A stretch of DNA of 64,000 nt from Verrucomicrobium spinosum DSM 4136 = JCM 18804 (GTDB taxonomy: Bacteria > Verrucomicrobiota > Verrucomicrobiia > Verrucomicrobiales > Verrucomicrobiaceae): NCBI RefSeq assembly GCF_000172155.1, contig NZ_ABIZ01000001.1:3009105-3073104 (forward strand). Direction: 5' to 3'. The notes beneath the pieces were generated by a model that made no database searches, had not been told where the DNA came from, and saw nothing but the letters and a program-made list of their open reading frames with translations. Both the position numbers and the translations under genes were made by a program. Positions 27,433 through 36,600 of this stretch are shown piece after piece. The number at the start of each line of letters is the position of its first letter. Position 1 is the first letter of the stretch.

Positions 27433-27948
27433 ATGTCACCTCCCGACTCTGCAACGGCAAAGAACCTTGCGATCAGCGCTGGTATCGTCCTCGTGGCGTC
27501 GGTGGTGGCTGTCTTCGGATGGGGTATGTTCAAATTCCTTGAGGGTTCGAAAACGGACTATTGGCGTCGGGACTATGCTCCAACTGCCGCTGACCTTGCC
27601 AGATTTGCTGAACAGCGCTATCCATCGTCAATTCACCGGGTGTTTGAGGTGGGGCATTCATCGCGGGTCAACGGAGATGGAGAGTCCCTGACGATCTGCA
27701 GCTATGATCCCGCAGACTCCGAGGCGTTCATATCGGTGATCATGGCTGGAAACGGCTGGGCCGAAGGACTTCCCAAGGACTCGCATTGGCGAAACACGCT
27801 GGAGCGCGATGCCCCGCGGCACCTGTGGATTACTGCCTCAGACGTGCCTGAGGACTTTGTTCACGCGGTCAAGGGGCCGAATGAACTGACCTGGCGACTG
27901 GTCAACCACAAGAGGGGTATTGTTTACCTCTATACCTCACCCATATGA
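27433..27948 (+). CDS. Hypothetical single-pass membrane protein
   Basis: A 171-residue protein with one N-terminal transmembrane helix (about 13-33, LAISAGIVLVASVVAVFGWGM) and a soluble remainder that would lie outside the cytoplasm. The C-terminal part has no recognised motif. It sits between the glycan operon and the degenerate orphan cassette. With an RHS-cassette remnant next to it, a membrane-bound immunity role is conceivable but unsupported. Confidence 0.55.
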   Translation: MSPPDSATAKNLAISAGIVLVASVVAVFGWGMFKFLEGSKTDYWRRDYAPTAADLARFAEQRYPSSIHRVFEVGHSSRVNGDGESLTICSYDPADSEAFISVIMAGNGWAEGLPKDSHWRNTLERDAPRHLWITASDVPEDFVHAVKGPNELTWRLVNHKRGIVYLYTSPI

Positions 27949-27981
27949 AAGTTTTTTTAATAATACACAGACACCATAACG

Positions 27982-28339
27982 ATGAACCAGTTGTCACTAA
28001 GTGAGTATCTGCGCCGTCCCATCGAGGACGTGGCGGTTCTCGGACAAGAGCCAGAGTACTTTGAGAGAGAAGGTCTTCTGATCTTTACTGAGACTTGTGA
28101 TGACCTTGATTTGGTACAAGATAGCGCTATTTACAGATAGCAAAGGGCAAGCTTTTGGGATTAAACGCTATCGAAATTGCCCAAGTTCCGGGGTGTTTTT
28201 GCTAGCGGAAAAAAATCACACTCTCTCCCTTCATGAGCAGATTGAAGGGGTGTTGCAACTACTTGGTTTAAGTGGTGAAAGCGTAGTTTGGGCGCGAGAG
28301 GATGCCGATTGGCCAACTGATGGTTGCGGTAGACAATAA
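27982..28339 (+). pseudogene. Frameshifted second copy of the orphan cassette gene
   Basis: Very similar to 17920-18276 from the ATG to the stop. One extra T near 28109-28112 (GATTTGG against GATTGG in the other copy) shifts the frame. Translation from the ATG at 27982 ends at a TAG at 28137-28139 after 51 residues. The rest of the protein is still readable in the next frame to 28339. The similarity continues a few bases past the stop into the repeat element. Confidence 0.85.
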
Positions 28340-28460
28340 AACGGGGCAACCCCTGGCACCGATGTTCGACGCCCTTGGCGTCAGAGTATTTATGAGTGTG
28401 AAGGCTCGGAACCGTGGTCGCTTGGGTGCGCGCGGATTTGGTCAGGGGACAAGCTTTGGA

Positions 28461-29279
28461 TTAACCCGGAATCAGGCTCACTTCAGCCCCTGCCGGATCG
28501 GTCCAGCCTCGGTTGGAGTTGTCTCCGGGAACCGCCATGTCCCAACCCACCAGGCCGGTGGCGTTTGGGGCATTGCTGATGCCGGGGCGGGTGTTCCAGG
28601 TGTTCACGGCGAGGTGATGGTGGTAGCGTCCGCGCGCCATGAAGATGGCGCCGGAATAGTTGTCCTGGGTGACGCGGAGTTGGAGGTGGTCGAGATAGGC
28701 TTGGGCGTTGGTGAGTTGAGAAGTCTGCAGGTGGATGTGACCGATGTGCATCGGTGCCACAGGAGCATCCTTGACCGCATCTTGTTGGGCCAGGATGGTG
28801 CGGAGAGGCAGGGAAAGACTGACCATCTGGATCTTGTCGCCCTTCCAGGGCCACTCGTTCTCGGGCTTGTCCCAGGCGAGTTCTATGCCGTTGCCGTCGG
28901 GGTCTGCCAGATAAACGGCCCAACTCACTGCGTGGTCCGCAGCTCCGTGGAAGTCCAGTCCCGGCACGGCGAACATACGACGCAGGGTGAGCTTCCACTC
29001 CAGCAAGTCGGGAAAGAGAAACGCGACATGGAACAAGCCCGGAGCGCCGGGTGTGGGGGCAGGCGCGTTCTTGTCTTCAAGAAGGGTGATCAGCACGGCC
29101 TTGCTGACGGGATGCACGAGATTGATGGTGCCAGCCTCTCCGGAGCGGGACTCGGGGACCAGGCTCAGCAGGTGAGAGTAGAAGGTCCCCAGCGCCTTGG
29201 CATCGCGGGTGCGGAGAATGACCCGCCCGATGATGGAGTTGGTGATGGGGGCATTTGAAATGGGGGCGGGGGCATTCAT
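28461..29279 (-). CDS. VOC family protein (CatE-like ring-cleavage dioxygenase fold)
   Basis: A 272-residue protein with two tandem vicinal-oxygen-chelate modules: about 17-130 (IIGRVILRTRDAKALGTFY to YLADPDGNGIELAW) and about 175-270 (HIGHIHLQTSQLTNAQAYL to WTDPAGAEVSL). This is the layout of CatE-type catechol-2,3-dioxygenase-like proteins. Metal ligands are plausible at His91 (FHVAFLF), Glu in GIELAW and His in MHIGHIHL. The substrate is unknown. It is the second gene of a pair with doxX, oriented away from a LysR regulator that may control both. Confidence 0.82.
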   Translation of the reverse strand: MNAPAPISNAPITNSIIGRVILRTRDAKALGTFYSHLLSLVPESRSGEAGTINLVHPVSKAVLITLLEDKNAPAPTPGAPGLFHVAFLFPDLLEWKLTLRRMFAVPGLDFHGAADHAVSWAVYLADPDGNGIELAWDKPENEWPWKGDKIQMVSLSLPLRTILAQQDAVKDAPVAPMHIGHIHLQTSQLTNAQAYLDHLQLRVTQDNYSGAIFMARGRYHHHLAVNTWNTRPGISNAPNATGLVGWDMAVPGDNSNRGWTDPAGAEVSLIPG

Positions 29280-29391
29280 GGCAGGAAAGGTGGCGGGTGG
29301 ATGAGCGGAAGGTGTGGCGGGCGGGGGCGGGCGTTGCTCAAGGGCGACCCGGACCGGGCCGCCCTCGGAGGCAAAGGGAGCTGAAGATTGA

Positions 29392-29907
29392 TTACGATTG
29401 CTTGCTCAAGGCACGGTCAACCGAGAAGCGGCCAGCACCGGAGATGACGAGGGCGAGGGCGATGCCCAGCACCAGGACGAAGAATTCAACGCCTTCACCC
29501 TTCTGCGTGCCCATCCAGTTCATGAAGAACCCGTTGGCGAGGTGGACCTTCACCATGGCGGTGCCGAGCACGGTGCCGATGGCGATGGCGGCAGGGCGGA
29601 CGGCGGCACCTGCGATCAGGAAGAGGGGCGCAAAGAACTCCACAAGGATCACGCCCAGGGCGAGGATCCAGGGGATGCCCATCGTGCTGGTGAAGAAGCC
29701 CATGGTGCCTTCATATCCGTAGCCGCCGAACCAGCCGAGGAGCTTCTGGGCACCGTGGGGGAAGACGACGGCGGCAAGGGCCACTCGGAGAACGGTAGGG
29801 GCGAGGGCGTTGTTGGTGCCGAGTGCGGTGTTGAGGACCGTGCGGACCACACCGTTGTCGGTGGTGTTGGAACTAAGCACGGCAGGGGAAGTGGAGGTCG
29901 TATTCAT
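29392..29907 (-). CDS. DoxX family membrane protein
   Basis: About 171 residues from the ATG at 29907 (MNTTSTSPAVLSSN), preferred over an in-frame start at 29982 that lies in the divergent promoter region. Four hydrophobic segments and the signature FPHGAQKLLGWFGGYGYEGTMGFFTSTMGIP identify the DoxX/SURF4-like family. Members are linked to redox stress or quinone metabolism in other bacteria. The GTQKGEGVEFF motif before the last helix is typical. It precedes the VOC gene by about 110 bp. Confidence 0.88.
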   Translation of the reverse strand: MNTTSTSPAVLSSNTTDNGVVRTVLNTALGTNNALAPTVLRVALAAVVFPHGAQKLLGWFGGYGYEGTMGFFTSTMGIPWILALGVILVEFFAPLFLIAGAAVRPAAIAIGTVLGTAMVKVHLANGFFMNWMGTQKGEGVEFFVLVLGIALALVISGAGRFSVDRALSKQS

Positions 29908-30017
29908 CTTGGTTACTTGATGGAAGATTTTCGTTTTCTGTTTCAGGCGGGTTGCCTGTCTGGGGTGAGCATGGCTCACCATGTGGTCTCGCGATAATGC
30001 CCGTCCGCTCTTGCCGT

Positions 30018-30034
30018 TATGCGTTTTGCGTATA
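30018..30034. promoter_or_regulatory. Candidate LysR-type binding site
   Basis: An imperfect dyad TATGCG-TTTTG-CGTATA (5 of 6 bases paired), with the T-N11-A shape of LysR boxes, lies between the divergent doxX and lysR-type genes. The call rests on shape and position only. Confidence 0.4.
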
Positions 30035-30111
30035 CCCTTGACGCTGTTGAGAGCTTTTCAGAGACAGGATTGACAAGATTTTCAATGGATTAACAAGATG
30101 AGCTTCCTTCT

Positions 30112-31023
30112 ATGATTGATTTGCTCAGGGCGTTCTTCGTGGTGCTGGAGGAGGGGAGTCTCAATCGGGCGGCGACCCGGTTGCATGTGACCCAGCCTTC
30201 CTTGTCCAGGCAGATGCAGGCTCTGGAGCATGAGATTGGGGGACCTTTGTTGGAACGTCAGACGAGTGGCGTGAAGCCAACGGCACTGGGGCAGGCGACG
30301 GTGGCCTGCATGAAGCCGGTGCTGGAACGGTATGAGAGTGGGCTGGCAGAGCTGCGCCATCAGGCGCGGGGGCAGCGCTCGGAGTTGCGCATTGGCTACA
30401 TCGGCTCGGCGGCCCAGTTTTACCTGAACCCCGCGCTGACGGAGCTGCGCAAAAGGCATCCGGAAGTGCGGGTGAAGCTGCTCGATCAGGCTCCGGGCGA
30501 GCAGATCGCGGCGCTGCAACAGGGCGAGATTGATCTAGCCTTGATTGGTCAGGAAGGCGCGGCGCTTGCCGGAGAGTATTACACCAAGAAGCTTGCGACG
30601 ATGGGAGTCTGCGTGGTGCTGCCGTCGGATCACCCCCTGGCGGGGCGGCGGGAGCTGGCCCCGGTTGATCTGAAGAAGGAGGTCTTCATCGGCGCACCTG
30701 AGAAGGATGTGCCGGGGCGGAATCGGTGGATCACACGCATCTGCCGGGCCGGTGGCTTCAAGCCCAAGTTCATTGCTGATGCGGAGAGCATTGGTGAGGC
30801 GTTCTCCATGATCGCGAGTGAGGGCGCGGTGACGCTGCTGCCGGACTATTTTGCCCAGAGCCCACCTCCCGGCGTGGCGCTGGTGCCGCTGATCGACAAG
30901 GCGGCCACCTGGGACCTTCTGCTGCTCTGGCAGCGGGGCAAGGCCTCGACGGTGCTCAAGGCCATGGTGGAGATCCTGACGAAGGTGGGGGAGCGCAACT
31001 CACGCGCCGGCAAAGAGAAGTGA
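30112..31023 (+). CDS. LysR-family transcriptional regulator
   Basis: A 303-residue LysR-type regulator. The N-terminal winged helix-turn-helix is MIDLLRAFFVVLEEGSLNRAATRLHVTQPSLSRQMQALEHEIG. The effector-binding domain starts near residue 90 (SELRIGYIGSAAQFYLNP) with the two-lobed periplasmic-binding fold. LysR regulators usually control a divergent target, here the doxX-VOC pair starting 204 bp away. The inducer is unknown. Length and composition are normal. Confidence 0.92.
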   Translation: MIDLLRAFFVVLEEGSLNRAATRLHVTQPSLSRQMQALEHEIGGPLLERQTSGVKPTALGQATVACMKPVLERYESGLAELRHQARGQRSELRIGYIGSAAQFYLNPALTELRKRHPEVRVKLLDQAPGEQIAALQQGEIDLALIGQEGAALAGEYYTKKLATMGVCVVLPSDHPLAGRRELAPVDLKKEVFIGAPEKDVPGRNRWITRICRAGGFKPKFIADAESIGEAFSMIASEGAVTLLPDYFAQSPPPGVALVPLIDKAATWDLLLLWQRGKASTVLKAMVEILTKVGERNSRAGKEK

Positions 31024-31163
31024 CAGGCCGGGGTGATGGTCGCGTAATCGCCTCCATGAAAGGTGAGCTGGCAGTGTATGTGCAGCACACTTCCAAGCAG
31101 GTGATCAGCCAGGAGGAAGTGAGGGCCTTTACTCAGTGGCTGTTGAGCAAAGGAGGACTCTGA

Positions 31164-31747
31164 GGCTGTTGAAGCGCGAGTCGTTCAAGGAGCGGCGGTT
31201 GGTCATCATGGACTTCTGAGGAAGTCGGGGACGCATGAGTATCGGACCGGCCTCCACACCTGAGATGCTGCATCGTGCGGTACCCAGGGTTGACTCGCTT
31301 AGGGCTCGTCTAACCCCTGGGCTGTGGTAGATATCCCCTTCGGGGATGAGCTACCAGTAACTCGCATCGAAGCGCTCGGGATGGCGCGTCCCGTGAATGA
31401 GCGTGGTTTCTCGTTTTGATCTACTCCAAAGCCTGCATGCGCTACGGAGAAGACACGAGTCCTCACCTGACTCACAAGAGCGCATCCGTAAGTAAAAGGA
31501 GCGAGGGACATTCATGTCCCGGTCCCGGCCAAACGTCCCATGAAGTCTCCTCTCTTCTCTCCGCCACCGAACCTCCCCACAACATCTTTAGGGTATTCCG
31601 AAGTGTCGGGATTGCCTCAGTCAGGGGCCGCTCGTGGCAAGCGGAGCGCTTGCCCTACAGCGCGCTGGATGCTGGGGGGGCGGCAGGGAAGCATCTCGCC
31701 AATCGCTCCGCTTACCATCGGCGGTTGTGCAAGCACAAACCGCCGCT
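31164..31747. other. Gene-free region with palindromic repeats
   Basis: About 580 bp without a convincing gene, lying between the LysR gene and the IS1380-like element. A 35-codon open frame at 31056-31163 just before it looks like a gene remnant. Three hairpin-forming palindromes stand out: 31326-31355, 31636-31654 (GGCAAGCG and complement with a 3-base loop) and 31719-31745, the last ending two bases before the IS end. They may be dispersed REP-like elements that attract insertions. Confidence 0.5.
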
Positions 31748-33561
31748 CCTTAGCCCGCATTTCTCATGCGCGAGAAGCTTGAGCCGGGTGCAGCGGCGCA
31801 TTAGTCTTTGATTACCAAGGCAAAAACCAAGGCATGCACCAGACTCAAGCAGCGACACAGTGTACACAGGCCAAGTTGGAGTTTCAAGCGCTGGGTGGCA
31901 GGCGTGTGGAGGCGGATTTCTCAGGAGGTTACCTCTCCAGTGAAGGGGGCAGCCTCCTGTTGCGCCAGATCGACCAGAAGCTGGGCCTGTGTGAGAAGCT
32001 GGCGGGTTGTTTCACGGACCGACGCGACCAGCGCTTCGTCGAACACGATCTGGCGGGCATGCTGCGTCAGCGTATTTTTTGGTCTGGCCCTGGGCTACGA
32101 AGACCTCAATGACCACGACTGTCTGCGCCGAGATCCCCTCCTGGCTGCCGCTTGCGGGCGGGCCGATGTCTTGGGGCAGGAGCGGCATCATGCGCAGGAT
32201 GCAGGCTGCCCCCTGGCGGGCAAGAGCACCCTCAACCGCATGGAGCTGGGTGCCCAGGAACACGCGCTCACCAAAAAGATCCACGCTGATGCCGACAGGA
32301 TCCAAGACCTGCTTTTGCAGATGGCGGTGGCGGCCATCCCACGCAAAAGCGGGGTCATTGTCCTGGACTTTGATGCCACCGACGACCTGCTTCACGGCCA
32401 CCAGGAAGGCCGCTTCTATCACGGTTACTACAAAGGCTACTGTTACCTGCCCCTTTATTGCTTTTGTGGGGATGTGCCTCTGTGGTCACAGTTGCGCACC
32501 GCCGACGGGGATGCGGCAGGCGGCACCCTGGAGGCCCTCCAGAAGATCGTGAAGGCCATCCGCGGCCGGTTTGGCAGGCAGGTGGTCATCATTGTGCGTG
32601 CCGACAGCGGGTTCTGCCGCGATGAGCTCATGAGCTGGATCGAGACCCAGCCGCAGCTGTACTATGTTTTTGGACTGGCCCGCAACGTCCGCTTGCAGGA
32701 GATGCTCGCCCCCACCTTCTGGCGGACGGCCGCGAAGCTCGATGCCGAGGCGGTGCGCCTTGCAAAAGCTGCCGGAGCCAAGGCTCCGCCCGAACTGGAA
32801 GGAACCGCACGGGAGTTTGAGGAGTTGAGCTACCGCACGCTCAAGACCTGGAGCCGGGAACGGCGTGTCATCGGCAAGGCCGAAATAACCCAGGGCAAGA
32901 CCAACCCCCGTTTCATTGTCACCAACATCAGTTCCAGGGAGCCATGGGCGCAGGGGGAGGAGCAGTTTGCCACGGGCAGCGGGTTGTATGAACGCTTCTA
33001 TTGCGCCCGGGGCAACATGGAGAACCGCATCAAGGAACAGCAGCTGGACCTGTTTGCCGACCGCACTTCCACTGCCTGGAAGAGCAGCAACCAGTTGCGT
33101 CTGTGGTTTTCGACTTTTGCCTATTTGCTGTTGAGCCAGATGCGTGCGGTGGCCTTGCACGGCACGCCTCTGGCTACAGCCACGGTGGGCACGATCCGGC
33201 TGAAGTTGCTCAAAATCGCGGCCCTGATCACCGTGAGCGTGAGGCGCATTTATGTGCAGCTGCCAAGTGCCTGCACTCTCAAAGAAGTCTATGGTCTGGC
33301 CCAGCAAAGACTGGCTGGATGCAGCCCCTGAGACCGGGGGCTTTTCACTCAAAGGGACATCTGCAGCCCATGCAGAGGGATGCTTATGCCTTCGAACCCT
33401 GGGCAAAGAGCATCCAGGCCTCTTGAACACGCCCTGAGAGCCTTCAGTCCCCTGGCCCGACCCATTTCGCCCACCAAGTCTCCCCCCCACAGAAGGCGCA
33501 CACCCAAAAACCCGCTGATCTTGGGTTGTCAAGTCAGGGGGTATGAGAAATGCGGGTTAGG
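31748..33561 (+). mobile_element. IS1380-like insertion sequence, about 1.8 kb
   Basis: Imperfect terminal inverted repeats of about 21 bp, beginning CCTTAGCCCGCATTTCTCAT at the left and the complement of CCTAACCCGCATTTCTCAT at the right, enclose a transposase gene. No 4-bp target duplication is visible at the flanks. With the frameshift in the transposase this suggests an older, probably immobile copy. Confidence 0.82.
31834..33331 (+). pseudogene. IS1380-family transposase, frameshifted at a T run
   Basis: The N-terminal part, from ATG 31834, has the IS1380 signature FSGGYLSSEGGSLLLRQID and DRRDQRFVEHDL. The rest continues in another frame with GLALGYEDLNDHDCLRRDPL, VIVLDFDATDDLLHGHQEG (catalytic Asp), VIIVRADSGFCRDEL (catalytic Asp) and RGNMENRIKEQQLDL (catalytic Glu). 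The two join at a run of six T near 32076-32081. Removing one T gives a continuous RQRIFGLALGYEDL. The gene is a pseudogene unless polymerase slippage or ribosomal frameshifting on the T run restores the product. Confidence 0.85.
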
Positions 33562-33596
33562 GGGCTGAAAGGACCATTGGAAGTCACTCTTCAAAC

Positions 33597-33624
33597 AAAA
33601 AGGGGCAGCCGATGCGGCTGCCCC
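33597..33624 (-). terminator. Rho-independent terminator of the PVC cytochrome gene
   Basis: A 9-bp perfect stem GGGGCAGCC/GGCTGCCCC with a 5-base loop is followed on the minus strand by five T. It lies 34 bp after the stop of the large minus-strand gene. Confidence 0.88.
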
Positions 33625-33657
33625 TGGACAAATCTCAGGTCTTCTGTCTTTCGTCTT

Positions 33658-36600
33658 TTAGTCTTTGGTCTTCTTGTAAGGTTTGGCCTCAAGCTTCTTG
33701 GCTTCGCCTTTCAGCGGCTTCTTGAGGGTGCTGAGCCAGGCGACGATGTCGCGGGCTTCATGAGCGTTCAGGAAGACGCTCATAGGGGGCATGGCGGAGA
33801 CCGGTGGGGAGGCGGTGGCGACATCGGCCTTCTTCACGCTCCAGAGGTCTGGTGCCACGAGAATCTCGTAAGCATCGGGCGTCTCGTTCTGAAGCACTCC
33901 GCCCACGCTGCCGCCGTCTTTCAGGGTCAGGAAGACCATGCCGTAGCCGGGGGCGACTTTGGCACCGGGATTCATGAGGGCTTCAAGGAAATAAAGCCGG
34001 TCATGCTTGCCGCCCACGCCTGCCAGATTCGGGCCTGCATCGCCGCCTGCATCGTGACCGCCTTCACCCGCACGGTGGCAGCGGAAGCACTGGGCGCTGC
34101 CGTGGCTGAAGAAGAGGCCGCCGCCACGCTCTGCGTTGCCGCCGTAGAGGGCGGGCATCCACTTGGCGAGGAGATCCGCCGGGTTTAGGCCGCTCTCATA
34201 GGCACTGAGCGCTGCCTTTACGGCCGGTTCACCGCGTTTGGCGGCGGCTTCGAGGATTTCGAGCTGGCTCTCCTTGTCCGATTGCGGGCTGGGGATGTCC
34301 TGCACGCCCTTGGCGATGAGCTGGGCAGCGGCCTCCCCCGGGATGGTGGCGAGCACGGTCCAGGCGGACTGGCGGCGCGTCACCGACTTGGACTTGAGCG
34401 CCTGGGTGGCACCTGCCAGGGCTTTCTCAGGGCTGGTCTTGGCCAGATCCGTGAGAGCGGCGGCGGCGACTTCATCGGCGGAGTCGGTCGAGAGCTCAAC
34501 CAGGAGGGAGTCCGCATCCTTCGGCTTGCCTGCGATCCACAATTCCAGAGCCGTGGCGCGGGCGGCGGCGGGAAGGGTGCGGGTGGTGATGATACGGCGC
34601 AGGTCGGCCTCGGTGAAGGCGGAGCGGCTGAGGTGCAGATCCTCCACCAGCTTCAACGTCGGGGCGAGCAGGGTCTCTTCCGCAGCGAGGAGCGCGGGAA
34701 TGCCAGCCTCGAGCACGGGAGCGACTTCTTTGGGATCGCGGGCAGGCTTGGGATCCAGGCGGCCCAGAGACTGGTCCACCGGATGGGGCTGCGGCCACTG
34801 GAGCAGGAGGCGGAGGGCTTCCTTGCGCTGGTCGAGGTCAAAGGACTTCTGAGCCGCCAGTTTGATGAGGCGGTCGGCATTCTCCTTGCCGCCAGTGCGG
34901 AAGGCTGAGTGGATCACACGCCGGGCGATCATCGGGCTCAGCTTGCGGGCCTTCGCGGCATCGGGGCCGATGTAGGCATCCAGCAGCGCGTTCAGCGCGG
35001 GGCGGGCGGCATCCACCTTTTCCTCGTGGATGGCGCGGATGGCTTCGTCAATGATGCGGGGCTCGGCATCGACCAGGAATCCGGCCAGTTCCTGACTGTG
35101 CAGGCGGCGCAGGGCGATGACGGCGGCCATGCGCACCGCGGGGGCATGGTGTGACTTCAGCGCGGCGAACTCCGCCTCACCACCGGCACCGAGCAGGCCC
35201 ATGATGGCGGCGTGGCGCAGGTAGAGGTCGGCATCGCCGTTCTGCACCAGTACCTCGATCAGTGGGGCCCAGGCCTCCTTGGACTTCAAGCGGCCCAGGG
35301 AGATCGCGGCGAATCCGCGAACGCGGTTCGAGGAATCTGAAAGCAGCGGCAGGAGGCTGGCAGGAGGGGTGCCTTTGACCTCACCCAGCACGTGGGCGGC
35401 CTGGGCACGCACTTCAGCGTCCTGGTCCTTCAGCAGGGCGACCAGGGTGGTGGCTGCGGCGGCGTCGCCAGTCTTGCGGGCGCGAATGCCAAGGCCCCAA
35501 ATGCCGTGCAGGCGGGTGAGGAGATGGTCCTGGTCTTGCGAGGCCTTCACCAGCAGCGGGGTGCTGCCGTCCTTGGCCGCGAGGGCAATCTGGGCGCGCA
35601 GGCGGACGCGCTGGTCAGCGTGCTGTAGCAGGCCCGCCAGTTCGTCCTGAGAGCGCTGGGTGAAGCCTTCCGCCATGAGCTTGGCGACATCCGGCGTGCG
35701 ACCGGCGTTCTTCTCCGAATCTGCCGTGATGGCATAGATGCGACCGGCGTCGTGGGATTCCCAGCCGCTGATGAAGTCCGAGACGAAGAGGCGGCCATCA
35801 TAGCTGTACTCCACATCCGTGGGGCAGACACCCCAGTTGAACTTGTAGGGATCTTCGAACTTCATCCCTGCGCCGTCGCGGGTGACCTTGAAGGACCAGA
35901 TGCCGGAGCTGGCAGCATTCGCACGGTAGTCGCAGACGAGAAAGCGGCCTTTCTCAGATTCGAGGAAACCACTTCCAGGGTGGTAGGTGAGACCAGAGGG
36001 GCCGCTGGTGATGGCTCCCACGGGAGGCACGATGTAGGCTGGCTGGGAGGGATTGCGGGTCTCGGCCATGCGCTCTGTCATCCACGGCGAGATGGGGCGC
36101 TCGGGGAGGCCAATGTCATCGCGGAAGGTGTGGAGCGCCTGATGTTGCATGCGCCAGCCGGAGTCGGCACCTTCCATCATGTACACGACGCGGGCGGGAT
36201 CGCCCTGGTCGGAGTTGTTGTCCACGCTGATGCCGTTGCCATACTCGTCGAAGGCCAGCTCCTTGGGATTGCGCAGCCCGGTGTGCACGACTTCGAAGTT
36301 GGAGCCGTCGGGCTCGAACCGGAAGATCGCTCCCTGGTCGGGTGACTTGTAGGAGACGCCTTCCTTGGTGGTGAAGCTGAAGCCTCGGTCACCCACGGTG
36401 CCGTAGATGCGGCCGTCCATACCGAGCACGAACCCGTTCAAATCGTGACCGGAGAGGGACACACGCACGCCGAAGCCGTCCTCGATGATGTCGCGCTGGT
36501 CAGCCTTGCCATCACCATCCTTGTCCAAGAGGGAGTAGATCTTGGGGATGCAGGCAAAATACACGCGCCCTTCATGGGCGAAGACGCCAGCGGCGGTGCC

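Noticed and set aside
28302-29258. A 318-codon plus-strand frame
   Set aside because: It lies antisense to the VOC protein, which has clear conserved motifs in its own frame.
31230-31520. A structured RNA or riboswitch in the gene-free stretch
   Set aside because: Hairpins are present but no known riboswitch core or tRNA/ncRNA signature could be recognised, and the downstream gene is a transposase.
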